This document shows, piece by piece, positions 12,060-24,316 of a stretch of DNA of 64,000 bases. The notes beneath the pieces were generated by a model, which saw only the letters and a list, made by a program, of their open reading frames with translations, did not search any database and had not been told where the DNA came from. How positions within the stretch are numbered: position 1 is the first letter of the stretch; each line of letters opens with the position of its first letter. This DNA is from Lolium rigidum. Taxonomy: Eukaryota > Streptophyta > Magnoliopsida > Poales > Poaceae. The position numbers and the translations under genes are program-made. Where the stretch lies: positions 253,224,510-253,288,509 of the forward strand of contig NC_061512.1 in NCBI RefSeq assembly GCF_022539505.1. Reading direction: 5' to 3'.

Positions 12060-14400
12060 GGACTACATGTCCTCCGCTTACTGCTGCTATTGCTTTTGTA
12101 TTCATTGACTTACTCATAAGTTCTGAAGTTTCTAAATCAGCAACATTAATTGATAAGTTTTATATTATGGGGCTCTCACCTTCTGGTCCCTCTGCTGTTG
12201 TATCCCTAGAGGCTTCAGTACTTTTTATTTCTAATTTTCTTGTGCGACGCCAGAGTTCTGATTGCTTTGGCACCACTTGTTTCTATTGCCTGTATATTTT
12301 GCTTTGGAGTTGGCACTTCTGTAATTCATTCTCGCATATTAGACCGTGCTATTCGCGTCTTGCTGTTCCAAATTTTCATCAATCACGGAGTGCAATCTAT
12401 GTCGTCATGTTTGTTTAGTAAAGAGTTATCAGGCCATTTCTGGAAAATGACAACTGTTATAACCAATTTCCATCAGACTCGACAAATTCTATTTCCCAAG
12501 TTTCACGCATTAATAGCTGAGAACAAACCTTACGTTGCCTTCTATTTCCCTAGTTTTAGCTGAGAACAAAGCTTATGTTACCTGTGGAGAATGTGATAGT
12601 ACTCAACTACAGATGTTGTTTCTGGGAACAGATCATTTCAAGTACCAGAGCAGCTGTCAAAGAGGAAAAACTGAAAAATGTCAGTATTGTTGAGAAATAG
12701 CAGTAGTGAACAATCATACAACATTTAAGCAAAACATCCTCATTTTAGAGGAAAATGAGCAACAAAAATTTACGGAATAATCACGAGCACACCAGCAGCA
12801 CATATACATAAAATGCATTACCACCAGAGGACAAATTGATGACATATTACCCAATAAATTGAAGACAACGTTACTAAGAAAAAGCCAAACATTTTAAAAG
12901 GGCGCCACTTTCCATCAAGATGTACCATACAACGCGGAAATGGTTGATTAAAGAGATGCAAATTACAATCATAGAACTATCTAGTACGTAAGAGCGAACC
13001 TGCTAATCAATTCTTATAGAGACATTTCCACAAGGTTGCCATTCATGGTTTGAATGATCAAACAACTTGGTAGTCATCCTTTCTTTACTCAATGAGTATG
13101 AAAAAGTTTCGTCGAGAACACGCAAGTCTGAGCGCTCCATATCTCTTAAGATAATAAGTTTACCATAATGAGCAGCAAACGATACATATGTGTATCAAAC
13201 AGAAAATTCACATATTATTTGCGAAAACAAGCTGATAGATCACACTTTACACAATAATATTTATATAACCATGTAAATAGTCTTCTCTAGCGAAAACTCA
13301 GCTGCTACCTGCTCATGTACAAGGGAATTAACGATTATAGTGTCCCAGGTTATTTTCAATCAGCTACTTGACAAAATTAAATCAAGTTTTAGTTATTAGC
13401 ATCTCGTACACAACCAAAACAAATGAGAGGAACAGTGTCACGACAAATAAGTTCTCGTTTTCTGTGAAGCAAGTGTACAACTTGAACTCATATTTTAGGT
13501 TTATTAGCATTTCAAATTTAGGACAATTTGAAACAGACACTCATGCAAACCCTTATGAACAAAATTAAGAGTAACTCTGATCCTCATCCTCCTTTGATGT
13601 TTAATGACATACAGATTCTGGCTGGAAGCCTAAGTGAGGAAACCTTGCTAACTCAACTGAAAACGACTGATATGGATGTATAAATTAAGGGTTGTAATGA
13701 TAAAATCTGACCTGTTCTACAGTCCAACTCTGAAAATACTAGCTGATGAAGCATCTATGGTCCACCCAAAGTACCAAAGGTTCTTTTATTTATCGATTCC
13801 TGGTCTGCTAGCAGGTTGTACTTTGTCAAATACCAGCTGCTGCATCATATTCTTTTTCTATGATTGACCAGACACCCTTGGGGTTAGCACTATACTCAAA
13901 TCAAACATTTTTTCCTTGTCGGGTCCAGAAGAATCACAACAACTTCCAATATTAGCCACATTTCCATGTATGGATAACCTTTACTCGCATTGTATTGCTA
14001 CTCACAAGCTTGTATTATTGCTCTGGAGTTGTTTTCATGCTCATGGACCATACTCAAGTATGGGAGGAAATCTTCTACACAACTAAAAGAGGAGAACTCA
14101 TAAAAACTGTGTGGCCTCAGTGATAGAAAGCTGCAGAGACTCCTTCTTGTGGTAGTAATTATACAGAATGACAGCCGTGTGAATCTGCAAAACAATGCAC
14201 ATGTGTGATGGTTTAGCAGCGAACCGAACTACATATTACAAGCCTGGTATACACAGAGGAACACTTTCTTAATTGTATTTTGGAAATATAATAAAAATGT
14301 ATTATACATTTATGCTGCACACAAACAAAATGTGACAAGGATTTCATGGATACACCGAGGGATATTGTCAGGAATACCAAGGAAAACACGCTAATATAAT
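12060..14400 (-). repeat. R-family repeat copy 3 (R3)
   Basis: Third direct copy. Blocks at 12060-12560, 12590-12700, 12990-13160, 13250-13420, 13680-13900 and 14000-14290 match R2 in the same order and spacing. The degenerate exon block (13900-14195, minus) carries the same reading seen at 759-1240, with a stop-rich pattern. The R family continues past 14290 with 'attatacatttatgctgcacac' shared with 3435-3460. No transposon termini were identified. Confidence 0.6.
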
Positions 14401-14689
14401 TCCAATGGCAAACACAGCGTCCTCCATGTGTTCCGCCTCCTCACCACATCTTCTTACGCCACATACCACCCCGATACAATTCTTCGTGCCTCTATGAGTC
14501 AACGCAGCGTCTCACCAAAGAATCTCTAGGGTTTGGGGATTAGTGTGGTCACCGCGGCTGGGTGTCTGGCCGTGGATTGCATAGTTTGGATTTTTTTATG
14601 TTTAAGTCAATTATGAAAAGTGTAACTTCGGTTTATTAATTGCAGTTTTCCAGAAAAGTCGTAGGTGAAAAGTGTAACTTACACTTTTT

Positions 14690-15770
14690 AGAGAATGGCT
14701 ATGGTATAAGAAACTCAAGACTCGAGCGCTCTTCCGAGACCGACCTGATCACCAGGCCACCCAAACGATAACACATCAGCATCAGCAACAGAAATAGACG
14801 CCAACACGACGAGACACGAGGATAGGGGCGCCCGGTGCATAATGGCGACGACGTAGGAAGGCATGGGACGCCCGTGCGTGGGATGCATACATGAAAGAGA
14901 AAGAGTAGAGGGAGGACAAAAAGAAAAGAATCCGGAGAGACGGTGGGGTAGAGAGAAAGAGAACTAACATATGGGATGCAGACATGAGAGAGAAGAGTAT
15001 AGGGAGGACAAAAAGAAAATAAACTAGAGAGGTGGCAGCATAAAGACAAGAGAACTAACGTGTGAAGCCACTAGGAGAGGCCTCCTAAAGGAGACCCTGG
15101 CAGAGCGGGCACGTCAAGCAACCGGTGAGCGCATCCCGCCACACGTGGACCACCCCCGTTCAGTCGCTATCCTCTTGGACAATCCTCGTTGACCTCCTCC
15201 TCGACTGGCCTGCTGCAGAGGAGAATCATGAATACATGGAGAAGGACGATTGCTTGAATGGCATTGACCGGTCGGGAGAAGGCAGCGGCAAAGTTCAGGT
15301 GAGGCAAGAGGTTGGGGGGGTTACAAAAATACAGAGAAAACGGGGTGTTATAGAACCTAACGTCCATGTTTGCAAACGCGGGTAAAGGGAGCAAGTGGTC
15401 TCTAGAGCGAACGACGAATAGCATTCCGTACCTAGCAATGTAGGTACTAAATCTGTGTTGCTATAACACATAGCTTCTTCCATTGCAACATCTTGCGCTG
15501 GCTCATTTTTCATTCGGGATTCATGTTTGTCACTGCTAGGAGTAAGCCCTGCATGGTCAGAAACCTTGTCACCACAATCTATATTTTCTTGCATAACTCG
15601 AACAAGAGTAATATGATAGCAAGGATCGCAGCAGCCTCCGACGACCACAAGACACCCGCCTGCATAGCACGTGCCCCGATTAGAACAACGACTACGATGA
15701 AAGCAAACGTGAGGGAAAACACGATGATAGCTACCTACCAAAGCCAGACCCTCGAGGCACGTGACCAGAA
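14690..15770 (-). repeat. M cassette 1 with acidic exon
   Basis: A GC-richer cassette that recurs, diverged, at 15771-16560, 16560-17110 and 19740-20180, and again at 46325-46948, 48421-49110 and 52360-52860. Landmarks are 'ccgacctgatcaccaggccacc', 'gacacgaggataggggcgcccggtgc', 'gagaaagagaactaac' and 'gagaatcatgaatac'. On the minus strand 15480-15590 reads as an acidic peptide (see the separate entry). The tandem arrangement suggests local amplification. Confidence 0.6.
15480..15590 (-). pseudogene. acidic exon cassette, copy 1
   Basis: Minus strand reads MQENIDCGDKVSDHAGLTPS…KNEPAQDVAMEEAMCYSNTD in one open frame. The same pattern recurs at 16400-16540, 48430-48560, 53120-53270 and 53270-53420. 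The repeated consensus features are an E-D-I-G start, a D-K/N-V turn, H-x-G-A-Q-L, and a V-A-M-E-E-D acidic end. No known domain was recognised, and no start codon or splice sites can be fixed. Confidence 0.4.
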
Positions 15771-16399
15771 GGCAAGGAAATTCACGCGAGAATGGCAGCG
15801 GCTTCGGCACTATTCTGGGACAGCATCGAACACAAACGCCAACGCAACACGAGGATAGGAGCCCAGCTGCGCAACAACGCTAGCATAGGAAGGTCGTGGT
15901 ACGCCAGCGTGTGGGATGCAAACATGAAAGAGAAGAGTAAAGGGAGGACAAGAAACCGACGAGGCAGAAGGGTAGATAGAAAGAGAACCAAAAATTTGTA
16001 GAGGCATTCGACGAAGGCGGAGGCCACCTGAATAGGCCCTCACAGAGCAGGCACAACAACCAGCAGCACATGGAACCCCCCCCCCCCCCCCCCACTCGGT
16101 CCCCATCTCTCCCCGCCACTCACAACCACCACAACCTCCTCCTTCTCTTGGTCAATCCTCATCAACCACCTCAACGTTAGGCCTGGTGCGGCGGGGAATC
16201 ATGAATACGCATGGAAGCAGGGCAATGGCATGAAGATATTGGCCGGTCAAGAGAAGGCAGCAAGAGCGGCAACGAAGGAGCTCCCGCAAAGCATGTGGTT
16301 GCGGGCAATATGTGGACAGCGGACAGTGCTTACATAACCTACCAGCCACATTCACTTGCTAGTAAAATAGGTAGTAGATCCGTGTTGATATAACATGTA

Positions 16400-16540
16400 T
16401 CTTGTTCCACTGCTACATCTTCCACCGGCTCATTTTTCTTTGGGGATTCATGTTTTTCACTGCTATGAGTAAGTTGGGCCCCTCCATGGTCTCACACCTT
16501 GTCACCACAACCTATATCTTCTTGCATAACTTGAACAAGA
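16400..16540 (-). pseudogene. acidic exon cassette, copy 2
   Basis: Minus-strand reading LVQVMQEDIGCGDKV, then a serine/histidine stretch, then NEPVEDVAVEQDTCYINTD. It is the counterpart of 15480-15590 and of 48430-48560 in the duplicate. The frame continues from the upstream M cassette (16743-16492) and is broken on both sides. Confidence 0.4.
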
Positions 16541-17109
16541 TTAGCGAAGTAGCAAGGATCGCAGCCGCCGATGGCAACCACGAGACGCCCACATGAAGAG
16601 CATGGTGAGCCCCAACTAGAACGACGGTCGGGGAAGCAAGCGCGAGTGAGAATGCGGCGGAAGCTGGCCACCAAAGCTAGATCCTCGGGGCACGCGACCA
16701 GGAGGCAATAATTTGCCCGCAAGAATGGCGATGGCTCCGACACACTTCCTGGCCGACCTGATCACCAGGCCACCCGAACAACAACAGAGCAGTGCCGGAC
16801 ACATACTCGACACATGGATATGAGCTCTCGGTGCATAGCAGCGGCGTAGGAAGGTTGTGGGATGCAAACATGAAAGAGATGAGTAAAGGAAGGATGAAAC
16901 GAAATGAAAAAAAACTGAAGAGGCGGCGGGGCAGATAGAAAGAAAACTCACAGGTGTGGAGGCACTTGATGAAGACAAAGGCCTCCTAAAGGAAGCCCTA
17001 GGAGAGCGAGCATTTCAAGCAGCCATCTCTCCCTACCACCACCTCCAAGGTCAACAGAGGCCTGGTGTGGGGGAGAATCAAGAATAAGCGGGGAAGGGCC
17101 AGCGAGGCA

Positions 17110-18600
17110 CAAGGTTAAATGGATGTAAAGTACAATCATAGAAATATCAAATATGTAAGAGCAAACCTGCTAAGCAATTCTTGTAGAGACATGTTCAAAA
17201 GGTTGTCATTCATGGTTTACTTATGCTCAACGATGAACAGCTTGGCACTCGTCCGTTCTATACTCAATGAGAATGCCAAAGTTTCATCGAGAACATGCAA
17301 GTCTGCGTCTTCCATACCAATTAAGATGAAAAGTACACAATAATAAGAACCATAAGATGCATACGTGGATCAAACAGAAAACGCACATATTATTGGCAAA
17401 ACCAAGTTCATAGATAACACTTTTATGCAATCATATTTATAAAACCATGTAAATAGCGTTCTCTAGCACACAATCAACTGCTATCTACTGATGTACGAGG
17501 GGATTAAACATTATAGTGTTCCAGGTTATTTCAATCTGCTACTTGACAAAACTAAATCATGTGCATTATCAAAAAAAAAAGAGGAACAGTGCCGTAACAA
17601 GTAATTAAACAGTTTTTCTTTGTTGATGTTATTGTTTTGTCCTAAAACTAAATGGCTTTACACTAGTTCGTACATTTTTGGGGTACACTCTGGGACCATG
17701 CACTTGTTCTCGTTTTCTGTAAAGCAAGTGTACGGTTCGAACTCCTTTTTAAGGTTCATTTGCAGTTCGAATTAGGATAATTTGGAACAAAAACTCCTGT
17801 AAATCTTTATGTAGAAAATTAACAAAACTCTGATCCATGCGATTCTTCTGGTCAGTATGTGTGGTGACATCAAAAAATCTTGCTGGCAACCTATGTCAGG
17901 AAACTTTAGTAACTCAAAACTGAAAATGGCGAACAGGGATGTAGAAATTAAGGTTTGTAACGATGAAATCACTACATCCCACCTCTAGAAATACTAGTTG
18001 TTAAGCATCTATGGTCCATCCATAGTAGCAAAGATGTTTTTATTTGTCGATTCCTTGCCTGCTGGCTGGTTCGTACTGTGTTAAATACCAGCGGCTGTAT
18101 CATATTCTGTTTCTATGATTGACCAGACACCCTTGGGGTTAGCACTATAACCAATCAAACATTTTTTTCCTTGTCGGGTCCAGGAACTTCCAATATTAGC
18201 CACATTTCCATGTAAGGATAACCTTTACTCACATCAAGTTCAACAGAGATCTAAGAAGTTCGTATTGCTGCAATGTCAAATCCTTTCCAGAGTCGTTTTC
18301 ACGCTATTGGATAATACTCAAGTACGCAAGCAAATTTTCTACAACACAAAGAGTAGCGCTGATAAAAAAACGTTTGTCATCAGCGAAAGGAAGCTGTGGA
18401 GACTCCTCCTGTGGTAGTAATTGTACAGAATGACAGCCGTGTGAATCTGCAAAACCACACATAGGTATGATGGTTAGCATCTAACCAGCTACATATTGCA
18501 AGCCTTGTATACACAAAGGAACACTTCCTTATTTGTATTCTGGAAATACAAAAATGTATTATACATTTATGCCCCTCCCCCCTACACACACACACAAACA
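17110..18600 (-). repeat. R-family repeat copy 4 (R4), within copy A
   Basis: Fourth direct R copy. Shared blocks are 17150-17310, 17400-17560, 17640-17900, 18000-18200 and 18260-18560. The exon block near 18360-18450 keeps the HTAVILYNYYHRR peptide on the minus strand but is frame-broken upstream. R4 and R5 (49120-50640) are more alike than either is to R1-R3, as expected if they were copied together in the segmental duplication. Confidence 0.65.
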
Positions 18601-18892
18601 CCGGCTTCACCAGGTGATCCCGTCACTTCTTCACCGCATCCTCCATTTGTTCCACCTTCTCCACCACATCATCTCCTCTTCGTACGCCACATATACCACC
18701 CTAGTTCAATTCCTCGTGCCTCCACACAAATGAGCCAGTGAAATTCTCGCCAGACAATCTTTAGGGTTTGGGAATTAGAGCGGTGGCTGGGTGTCAAGCC
18801 GTGGCTTGCATAGTTGGGATTTTCTTATGTTTATGCCGATTATGAAAAGTGTAGCTTCAGTTGTTGCACTTAGGCATAAAAATCTCAAGACT

Positions 18893-18992
18893 CCTAGGAT
18901 CTGTAACCCACCTCCTAGGAGGCTTGTAAACAACTTCTTCTCTTCAATGAAATGCAAAGAGTCCTTTGCGTTTTCTCGAGAAAAAAAAGTAA
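18893..18992 (+). mobile_element. LINE 3' tail fragment
   Basis: Contains 'ctgtaacccacctcctagga', 'ttcttctcttcaatgaaatg' and 'gtcctttgcgttttctcgag' followed by an A run. This is the 3' end of the same L1-type family seen at 9326-9420 (minus) and 51575-51665 (plus). Only about 100 bases remain. Confidence 0.7.
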
Positions 18993-20209
18993 CTAAGACG
19001 TTCAAGTCAAAACAATTTGCATGTGTGCATCACTCTAGTATTCACTACAGTATGAGAAGCACATGACTTTACGAACTTTTGTTGACAACGAGCTCACCTA
19101 AGACCAGAATATGAATCCACGAGGATGCCTCTCTTCAAGTTTTGCATAACAAACGCCATACCACGAGGATGCCCCTCTTCAAATTTTGCATATGTAGAAC
19201 AAACGCCATCCCACGAGGATGCCCCCAGCAGGAAACTCAAACTGCTATTGTGTTGTAGCTGTGGTGACGGGACATGGAAGACACCCAAGAAGGTAAAGGC
19301 TGAAGCATAGAAGCATTGTCAACACCAAAGAACATGGGAGCATGGCGGCTCCGAAGCGCAAGCACACATGACAGTAGACCGAGCAATTGGGCAAGCCTCA
19401 CTTTGCGGTGGTGGTGGTGCTGCTGGCGGCAACCATAGGTAGCAGCTCTATCCCACGTGGCTGCCTGAGAGAAAACGCCTTCCTCCAAGACGAGACACAA
19501 AGCAAACGCAATCCACGGACGCCATGGATCGTTGGAGATAGCCTGAGAGAACTCGAACAAGATTCGACATAACAAGGTAGCAGAGATCGCAGCCGCCGAT
19601 GGCAACCACGAGGCACTCACCTGCAGAGCATGGTGATCCCTAACTAGGACATCAGCCACCAGGGAAGGAAACGTGAGGGGTAACGCAGTGTGAGCTACCC
19701 GCCAAGGCCAGACCCTCGAGGCATGTGACCATAAGGCAAGGAAACTCACGAGAACAGCGGTGGCTCGAACGCTCTTCCGGGACCGACATGATCACCAGGC
19801 TACCCGAACGAGAACATAATAGGGACGAACTCGGACGCCAACCGAGGATTAGGGCGCCCGGTGCGCAGTGATGTCGGCACGTGCGTGGGTGTAGACACGG
19901 AAGAGAAGAGGAGAGTGAGAACGAAAGGAAAAGAACCGAAGAGGCGGCATGGTAGAGAGAAAGAGAACTCACATGTGTGGAGGCACTTAACTAAGGCTAA
20001 GATCTCCTGAAGGATACTCTAGTAGAGAGGGCAAGTCAAGTAGCCGACGAGCGCATCTAGCCGTGCGCGGAACACACCCTGCTCGATCCCCATCTCTCTC
20101 CGCTGCCCACAACCACCACCACCTCCTCTTGGTCAATCCTTGTCGACCCCTCCTCGTCAAACTTGGTGCATCGGAGAATCAGTAGTACGGTGGCCACCAC
20201 CCCTTTCAG

Positions 20210-21623
20210 GGATCGATGCCCTGGGGATCGCCCGGCGAGAGGGCAAGCACGTGTCCGTGTACCTCCACGACCCGGACCACCCGTACACCGGGCCCTTCTG
20301 CCGGAGCACGCTCTGCTCCGACGTGGTGGTGGAGTTCCTCGACGCCAACTTCGTGTCCTGTGCAGCGGTCACCGGCAGATGAGAAGGGTCGGGCATGGCC
20401 GCGTCGCTGCAGCCCGGCACCTTCCCATTCTGCGCCGTCGTGGCTCCGGTCTCTGCCAAAAGCATCACAGTCCTACAACGGGTACGAAGCCAATTTAACT
20501 GAATGATTATGGACACGCTATCAAGAAGCAGATGCACAACACATATATGGACAGCAGTATGCTTACTGAAAAATAAATTGGTCTGATACTCACATGTCTT
20601 GTACGTGTTTGTATGATAGCACATACCTTGTGTCCTCCTTGCAGGTAGAAGAGCCAGTTACGCCGTCAGAGCTCGTGGAGATACTACAGAGAACCATTCA
20701 TGAGCAACGCGTGGCTTTCAGAGCCTCGACGGCCGACGAGCAAGCTGCAACATTCACAGCCTCCGGGGCTGAGGAAGAAGAGAGTAGAAGATCGGCTCTG
20801 TGGCTACGACAAGAGCAGGACGCAGCTTACCTCGAGTTGCTTGGAAAGGACCAGGTAGAAACAAAATTGCATGTCTCTGCTGTACAAATAATGTACATGC
20901 CCTGCTTCAGATGTGTTATAACTTATAAGCTTTGCCAATGCAGGAAAAATAAAGATCCACCAATAGTCTACACGAGGGAATCGTCGTAAAGCCAAAGGCA
21001 AGCCTGAAATATCATGGTCAAGCAGCAAGAGAAACTCTGAGTAGAACACCTACGCATAAGGAAACTGCGCCTTCACACGGAAATGAAGCAAATACCAAGG
21101 TATGAAAACCAACTGACTGTAGTTGGTACACATCAGATAGTATAAGCGACCACAGGAAAAAGGTTGAGATTCAGTTATGTTGGCAACATGTAGTGTGCTC
21201 CAGATATGCATAGAAGTTTTCTGAAAACTGCTTTCAAGCATTTCAAACATATCTCAGAGACATCCATGTAGCAGTAGTAGTAAATTTGCGCAATGAGCCA
21301 ACTTAGATTCTGTATTCTTATTATAGCAACTTCCACACAGGCAATTATAAGACAGTGTGGACCATTAAACATTTGTACTGATTTTTATGCAGATAATGAT
21401 AAGATTTCCCAACGGCCAGAGAAGGCAGCAGAGTTTCCTTCACACGGACACAATAAGATAAATCTACAAGTATGTCAATTCCTTGGGCATACCAGGAATA
21501 GGACAATATCAACTTGTGCGGAGCTACCCAAGGAAAACTTACGGACATCAGCAGCTGGCGATGACTCTTCGAGATGCAGGTTTCCATCCAAGTGTGACTC
21601 TGTACATTGAGCAACTTCAGTAA
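20210..21623 (+). pseudogene. UBX-domain protein pseudogene (PUX10/FAF2-like), 5'-truncated
   Basis: Four exons join in one frame with GT-AG introns: 20210-20481, 20645-20854, 20944-21099, 21393-21623. Exon 1 gives the UAS (thioredoxin-like) domain: ALGIARREGKHVSVYLHD, then the PFCRSTLCSDVVVEFLDANF core. Exons 2-3 give an acidic, charged coiled segment (PSELVEILQRTIHEQRVAFR, then EEEESRR). Exon 4 gives the UBX domain (IRFPNGQRRQQSF…SLGIPGIGQYQLV…AGFHPSVTLYIEQL) and the natural TAA at 21621-21623. Relatives recruit the Cdc48/p97 ATPase to membranes or lipid droplets for protein extraction. The upstream UBA domain and membrane hairpin are absent: sequence joins an M cassette just before 20200. 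In-frame stops at 20380-20382 (TGA), 20950-20952 (TAA) and 21459-21461 (TAA) make it dead. Family assignment is firm; the exact paralogue is not. Confidence 0.85.
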
Positions 21624-21906
21624 ACATGTCATAATCACGAAACTGGATACAAATTTGATGTAATACAAATATTTCTAGGCATGTCTGGATAGTTCCATTT
21701 GCCATAAGTCTTAACAGCCACCACTGTAGGGTGACCCATAACCCATCATATAGGTCTTCGCATACATGGTTTACAACAGAGGAGGTCTGATTATAACAGA
21801 GTTCACGGCACCATGTCATGACCCTAAATCTCAAAGGATATAACCATTACATCTACAACACAGGTGGAATTGTAATCATAGTTTGACCAACAGAAACTGG
21901 TGGATC
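21624..21906. other. short convergent intergenic region
   Basis: Lies between the 3' ends of the UBX pseudogene (plus) and the unrecognised minus-strand gene. It must hold both 3' regions if these were ever transcribed. No obvious element is present. Confidence 0.5.
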
Positions 21907-22646
21907 TCAAAGCCTGGACCAGACCGATACGGTTGGGGAGCTTGCAGCTGGTATCTCCTCCTGATCAGATGGCACCTGCAACGACTCTGCCTTCTGCATC
22001 TTGTTTGAAACTGACACAGACCAACCGCAGTCACCCGCAACAAGAGGATCTTCCACCTTATTATACATCTTTAATATATCTGCAATTCTTTGATCATTCT
22101 CCCGCGTTGGAGGGAGCTCTTTCAACATCTTCCCGGCCACTTCAAGTGATTGCAATTTCTGTAAGATTTTCTCCTAGAAAGCTTCATCAGACTCCCAGCG
22201 TTCACGGCGGAGGGACGCGATACGCTGCCACTGAAGAGTCGCCAAATCATCGTAATTGATCCCCATAAAAGTGGCAGCCTCAGCACCTCCGCCGATTGCA
22301 GGATAATCTAGTTTGCTCCTCTGTCCAGGCTCCATGGGCAGAACCGTGAACGGAGTGCCTCGGAACTCAAGAGGGAAATGTTCATTGTAATAACTGCTAG
22401 CATTGCCGCATCCTGTAAGGCGTCAAAGAGTGTTTTGCACGTAGCTTCCACTATAACCGACCACCCAGAGCGTTGCTGCAGCCCCTCTATTTTGATCCAT
22501 ACACAACGTCCGATCACCTGCTCATACCATTTGATCGGCTCATCAAAAAACCTTGGCTGAGAAAGGCCGCCCAGGTGGGTCAGCGCAATCCCGAGGAAGA
22601 ACAACCATCCACCTGAAAATTCATCAACGCTCGTCATGCCCAGTCC
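21907..22646 (-). pseudogene. last exon of gene G
   Basis: Acceptor CTGCAG|GGACTGGG. Reads a Trp/Gly-rich segment with FFDEPIKWYEQ and GRCVWIKIEGLQQRSGW down to about 22400. After a one-base frameshift it continues YYNEHFPLEFRGTPFTVLPM, then RIASLRRERWESDEAF, a TAG stop at 22174-22176, and a charged C-terminal tail ending SPTVSVWSRL. The strong amino-acid patterning on both sides of the breaks shows these are lesions in one former exon, not separate genes. Confidence 0.6.
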
Positions 22647-24221
22647 CTGCAGAAAGCAATAATTGGGATCAGCGTCGATACTAAGTGGTAGGCAACTAAG
22701 CAATAGCAGAGAAAAAGAATGCATTATTGCAAAGCACTAGTGGAATGATCATATAAACCCGCCTATAGTCCACCAAAATTTACAGATCACGTCGAACAGT
22801 TTGCAGGAAGTGCATACAACTGATATTACTGCCCTCCCCCCCCCGCGCCAAATGTATACATAAGATGCATAGGACACGAACATGTAACAGTTGGAACTCA
22901 GCACGAAAATGCTGATGTCAACAAAAGTTCCGAGAGGAATGGACAATGTCAACTTAAGGAAACCAATATAAAGGAGAGTAGTATCTAGATCATCATATAT
23001 GGTATACCTGACATTTAGAATAATCAACATGCGCTGAAGTTTGTTCATGCGTATCAGATTGCGCCAAAACTACCATGTTTGTAATGTCTGTTCTATCTAT
23101 CTGATCTTCAGCCGACTGAGCCTGGTGTTACAACATGGTACAGTTAGAGGAGTAAAACCATTTTATCTAACAAATAAACATGTTGTATGTTGTAATGGAC
23201 CACAATAAATCTAGTAATGTGCATGCAGTATGATCAAATGTAGTTATTATAACCTTAACATCTAATTTATTGGAGTAAATTAAACAAATCCACATGTTCT
23301 GTGTCACAAGTTGCAGAACCCCAGGTATATTGCTGAGTGGCACATAATTGCACTTATTACGGTTTTGCAATTTCAACTAAACCACAAGTAAATATTTTTT
23401 GTTTCAAAGCTGACTTACATAGTTGTATAACGATTATGTAAGTTAATTTATACCGTCAGCAATATAAAAGTGATTACACATTTAATTTTTCAAATACATT
23501 TGTAGCCCTTGTCAAATCTTACCTCGGAATAATTAACTAACGTAATTATATGTCCAACTAAGAACTGATTAGCTTGAATAAAGTGCAATTTGCAATTTAG
23601 AAGGCACTAACCTGTTCAAACTCAGAGATCCTACCACAATGTAGCTGCCAAATGGGTGTGGCAAGACATCAGTTCTACTGTTATGCAACTCATAAAATGG
23701 TGTACGGAGTTGGTTCCAGAACTTACCATTTGTGGATGCCGTATTTTTCGAGGCCATCCCATTTCATTACCATAAACAACATCTATATAGAGCATTGATC
23801 TGTTAACCTGATAAAAATGTTGGTTAGCAAATAATCTTTTTGTGGCCTCTGCCCTCATATTTCCATATAATATTTAGGTATAGAGATAAGAAACTAAGCT
23901 AACCAGTTCTTGTAAACATTCTTTGGGTTGCATCAAAACATCATATTGTTCAAATGGACTTTGATGCAGACGATGATGAACATCCATCTCTGGTGGACCT
24001 GAAACAAAATGCATTAGGGTTAACTACAGAGTGTTTTAGTCTCATTGGACACTATAGAGTGCAAACCCATTGTGTCCTATGCATGCAACTTCTGTAGTGG
24101 ACAAGGTTTTGAGTAAATGGCATTGTTTCAGTTTATCAACTAGTAAAAGTATCAAACTTCAGGGTGTCTGTTGGCCTTCTGTATTTATGAAGTATCTTCA
24201 AAGTTACCAAGAAAATTATTA

Positions 24222-24316
24222 CCTCCGTTCCGAAATGTAGTATGTTTTGGAAAGCTAATTTAGCTGTCCAAAACATACTACATTTTTTAACGGATTTCCA
24301 AAACATACTACGGAGG
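24222..24316. mobile_element. Stowaway-like MITE, 95 bp
   Basis: Terminal inverted repeats start CCTCCGTTCCGAAA and end CGGAGG, with inner inverted arms TAGTATGTTTTGGA and TCCAAAACATACTA. It sits after TA at 24220-24221. It lies in an intron of gene G upstream (on the coding strand) of the 23904-23998 exon. Confidence 0.7.

Larger units (their letters stand above)
15771..20180 (-). repeat. segmental duplication copy A
   Basis: Collinear with 46325-52815 (copy B) in the same orientation: M cassettes, R4, LINE tail and the terminal M cassette. By eye the match shows a few mismatches per hundred bases with small indels. Copy A lacks two stretches present in B: the hAT/MITE block 46949-48420, whose empty position lies at about 16389, and 50937-51574, where A runs straight from 'tctcaagactc' to the LINE tail at about 18893. 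The latter looks like a deletion in A, because the LINE tail is common to both. A 16-17-base C run sits at 16078-16094. Confidence 0.75.

Noticed and set aside
16078..16094. Run of 16-17 C as a possible functional G-quadruplex
   Set aside because: A single homopolymer run, shortened to a CT-interrupted tract in the duplicate at 46634-46646; looks like slippage or a sequencing artefact.
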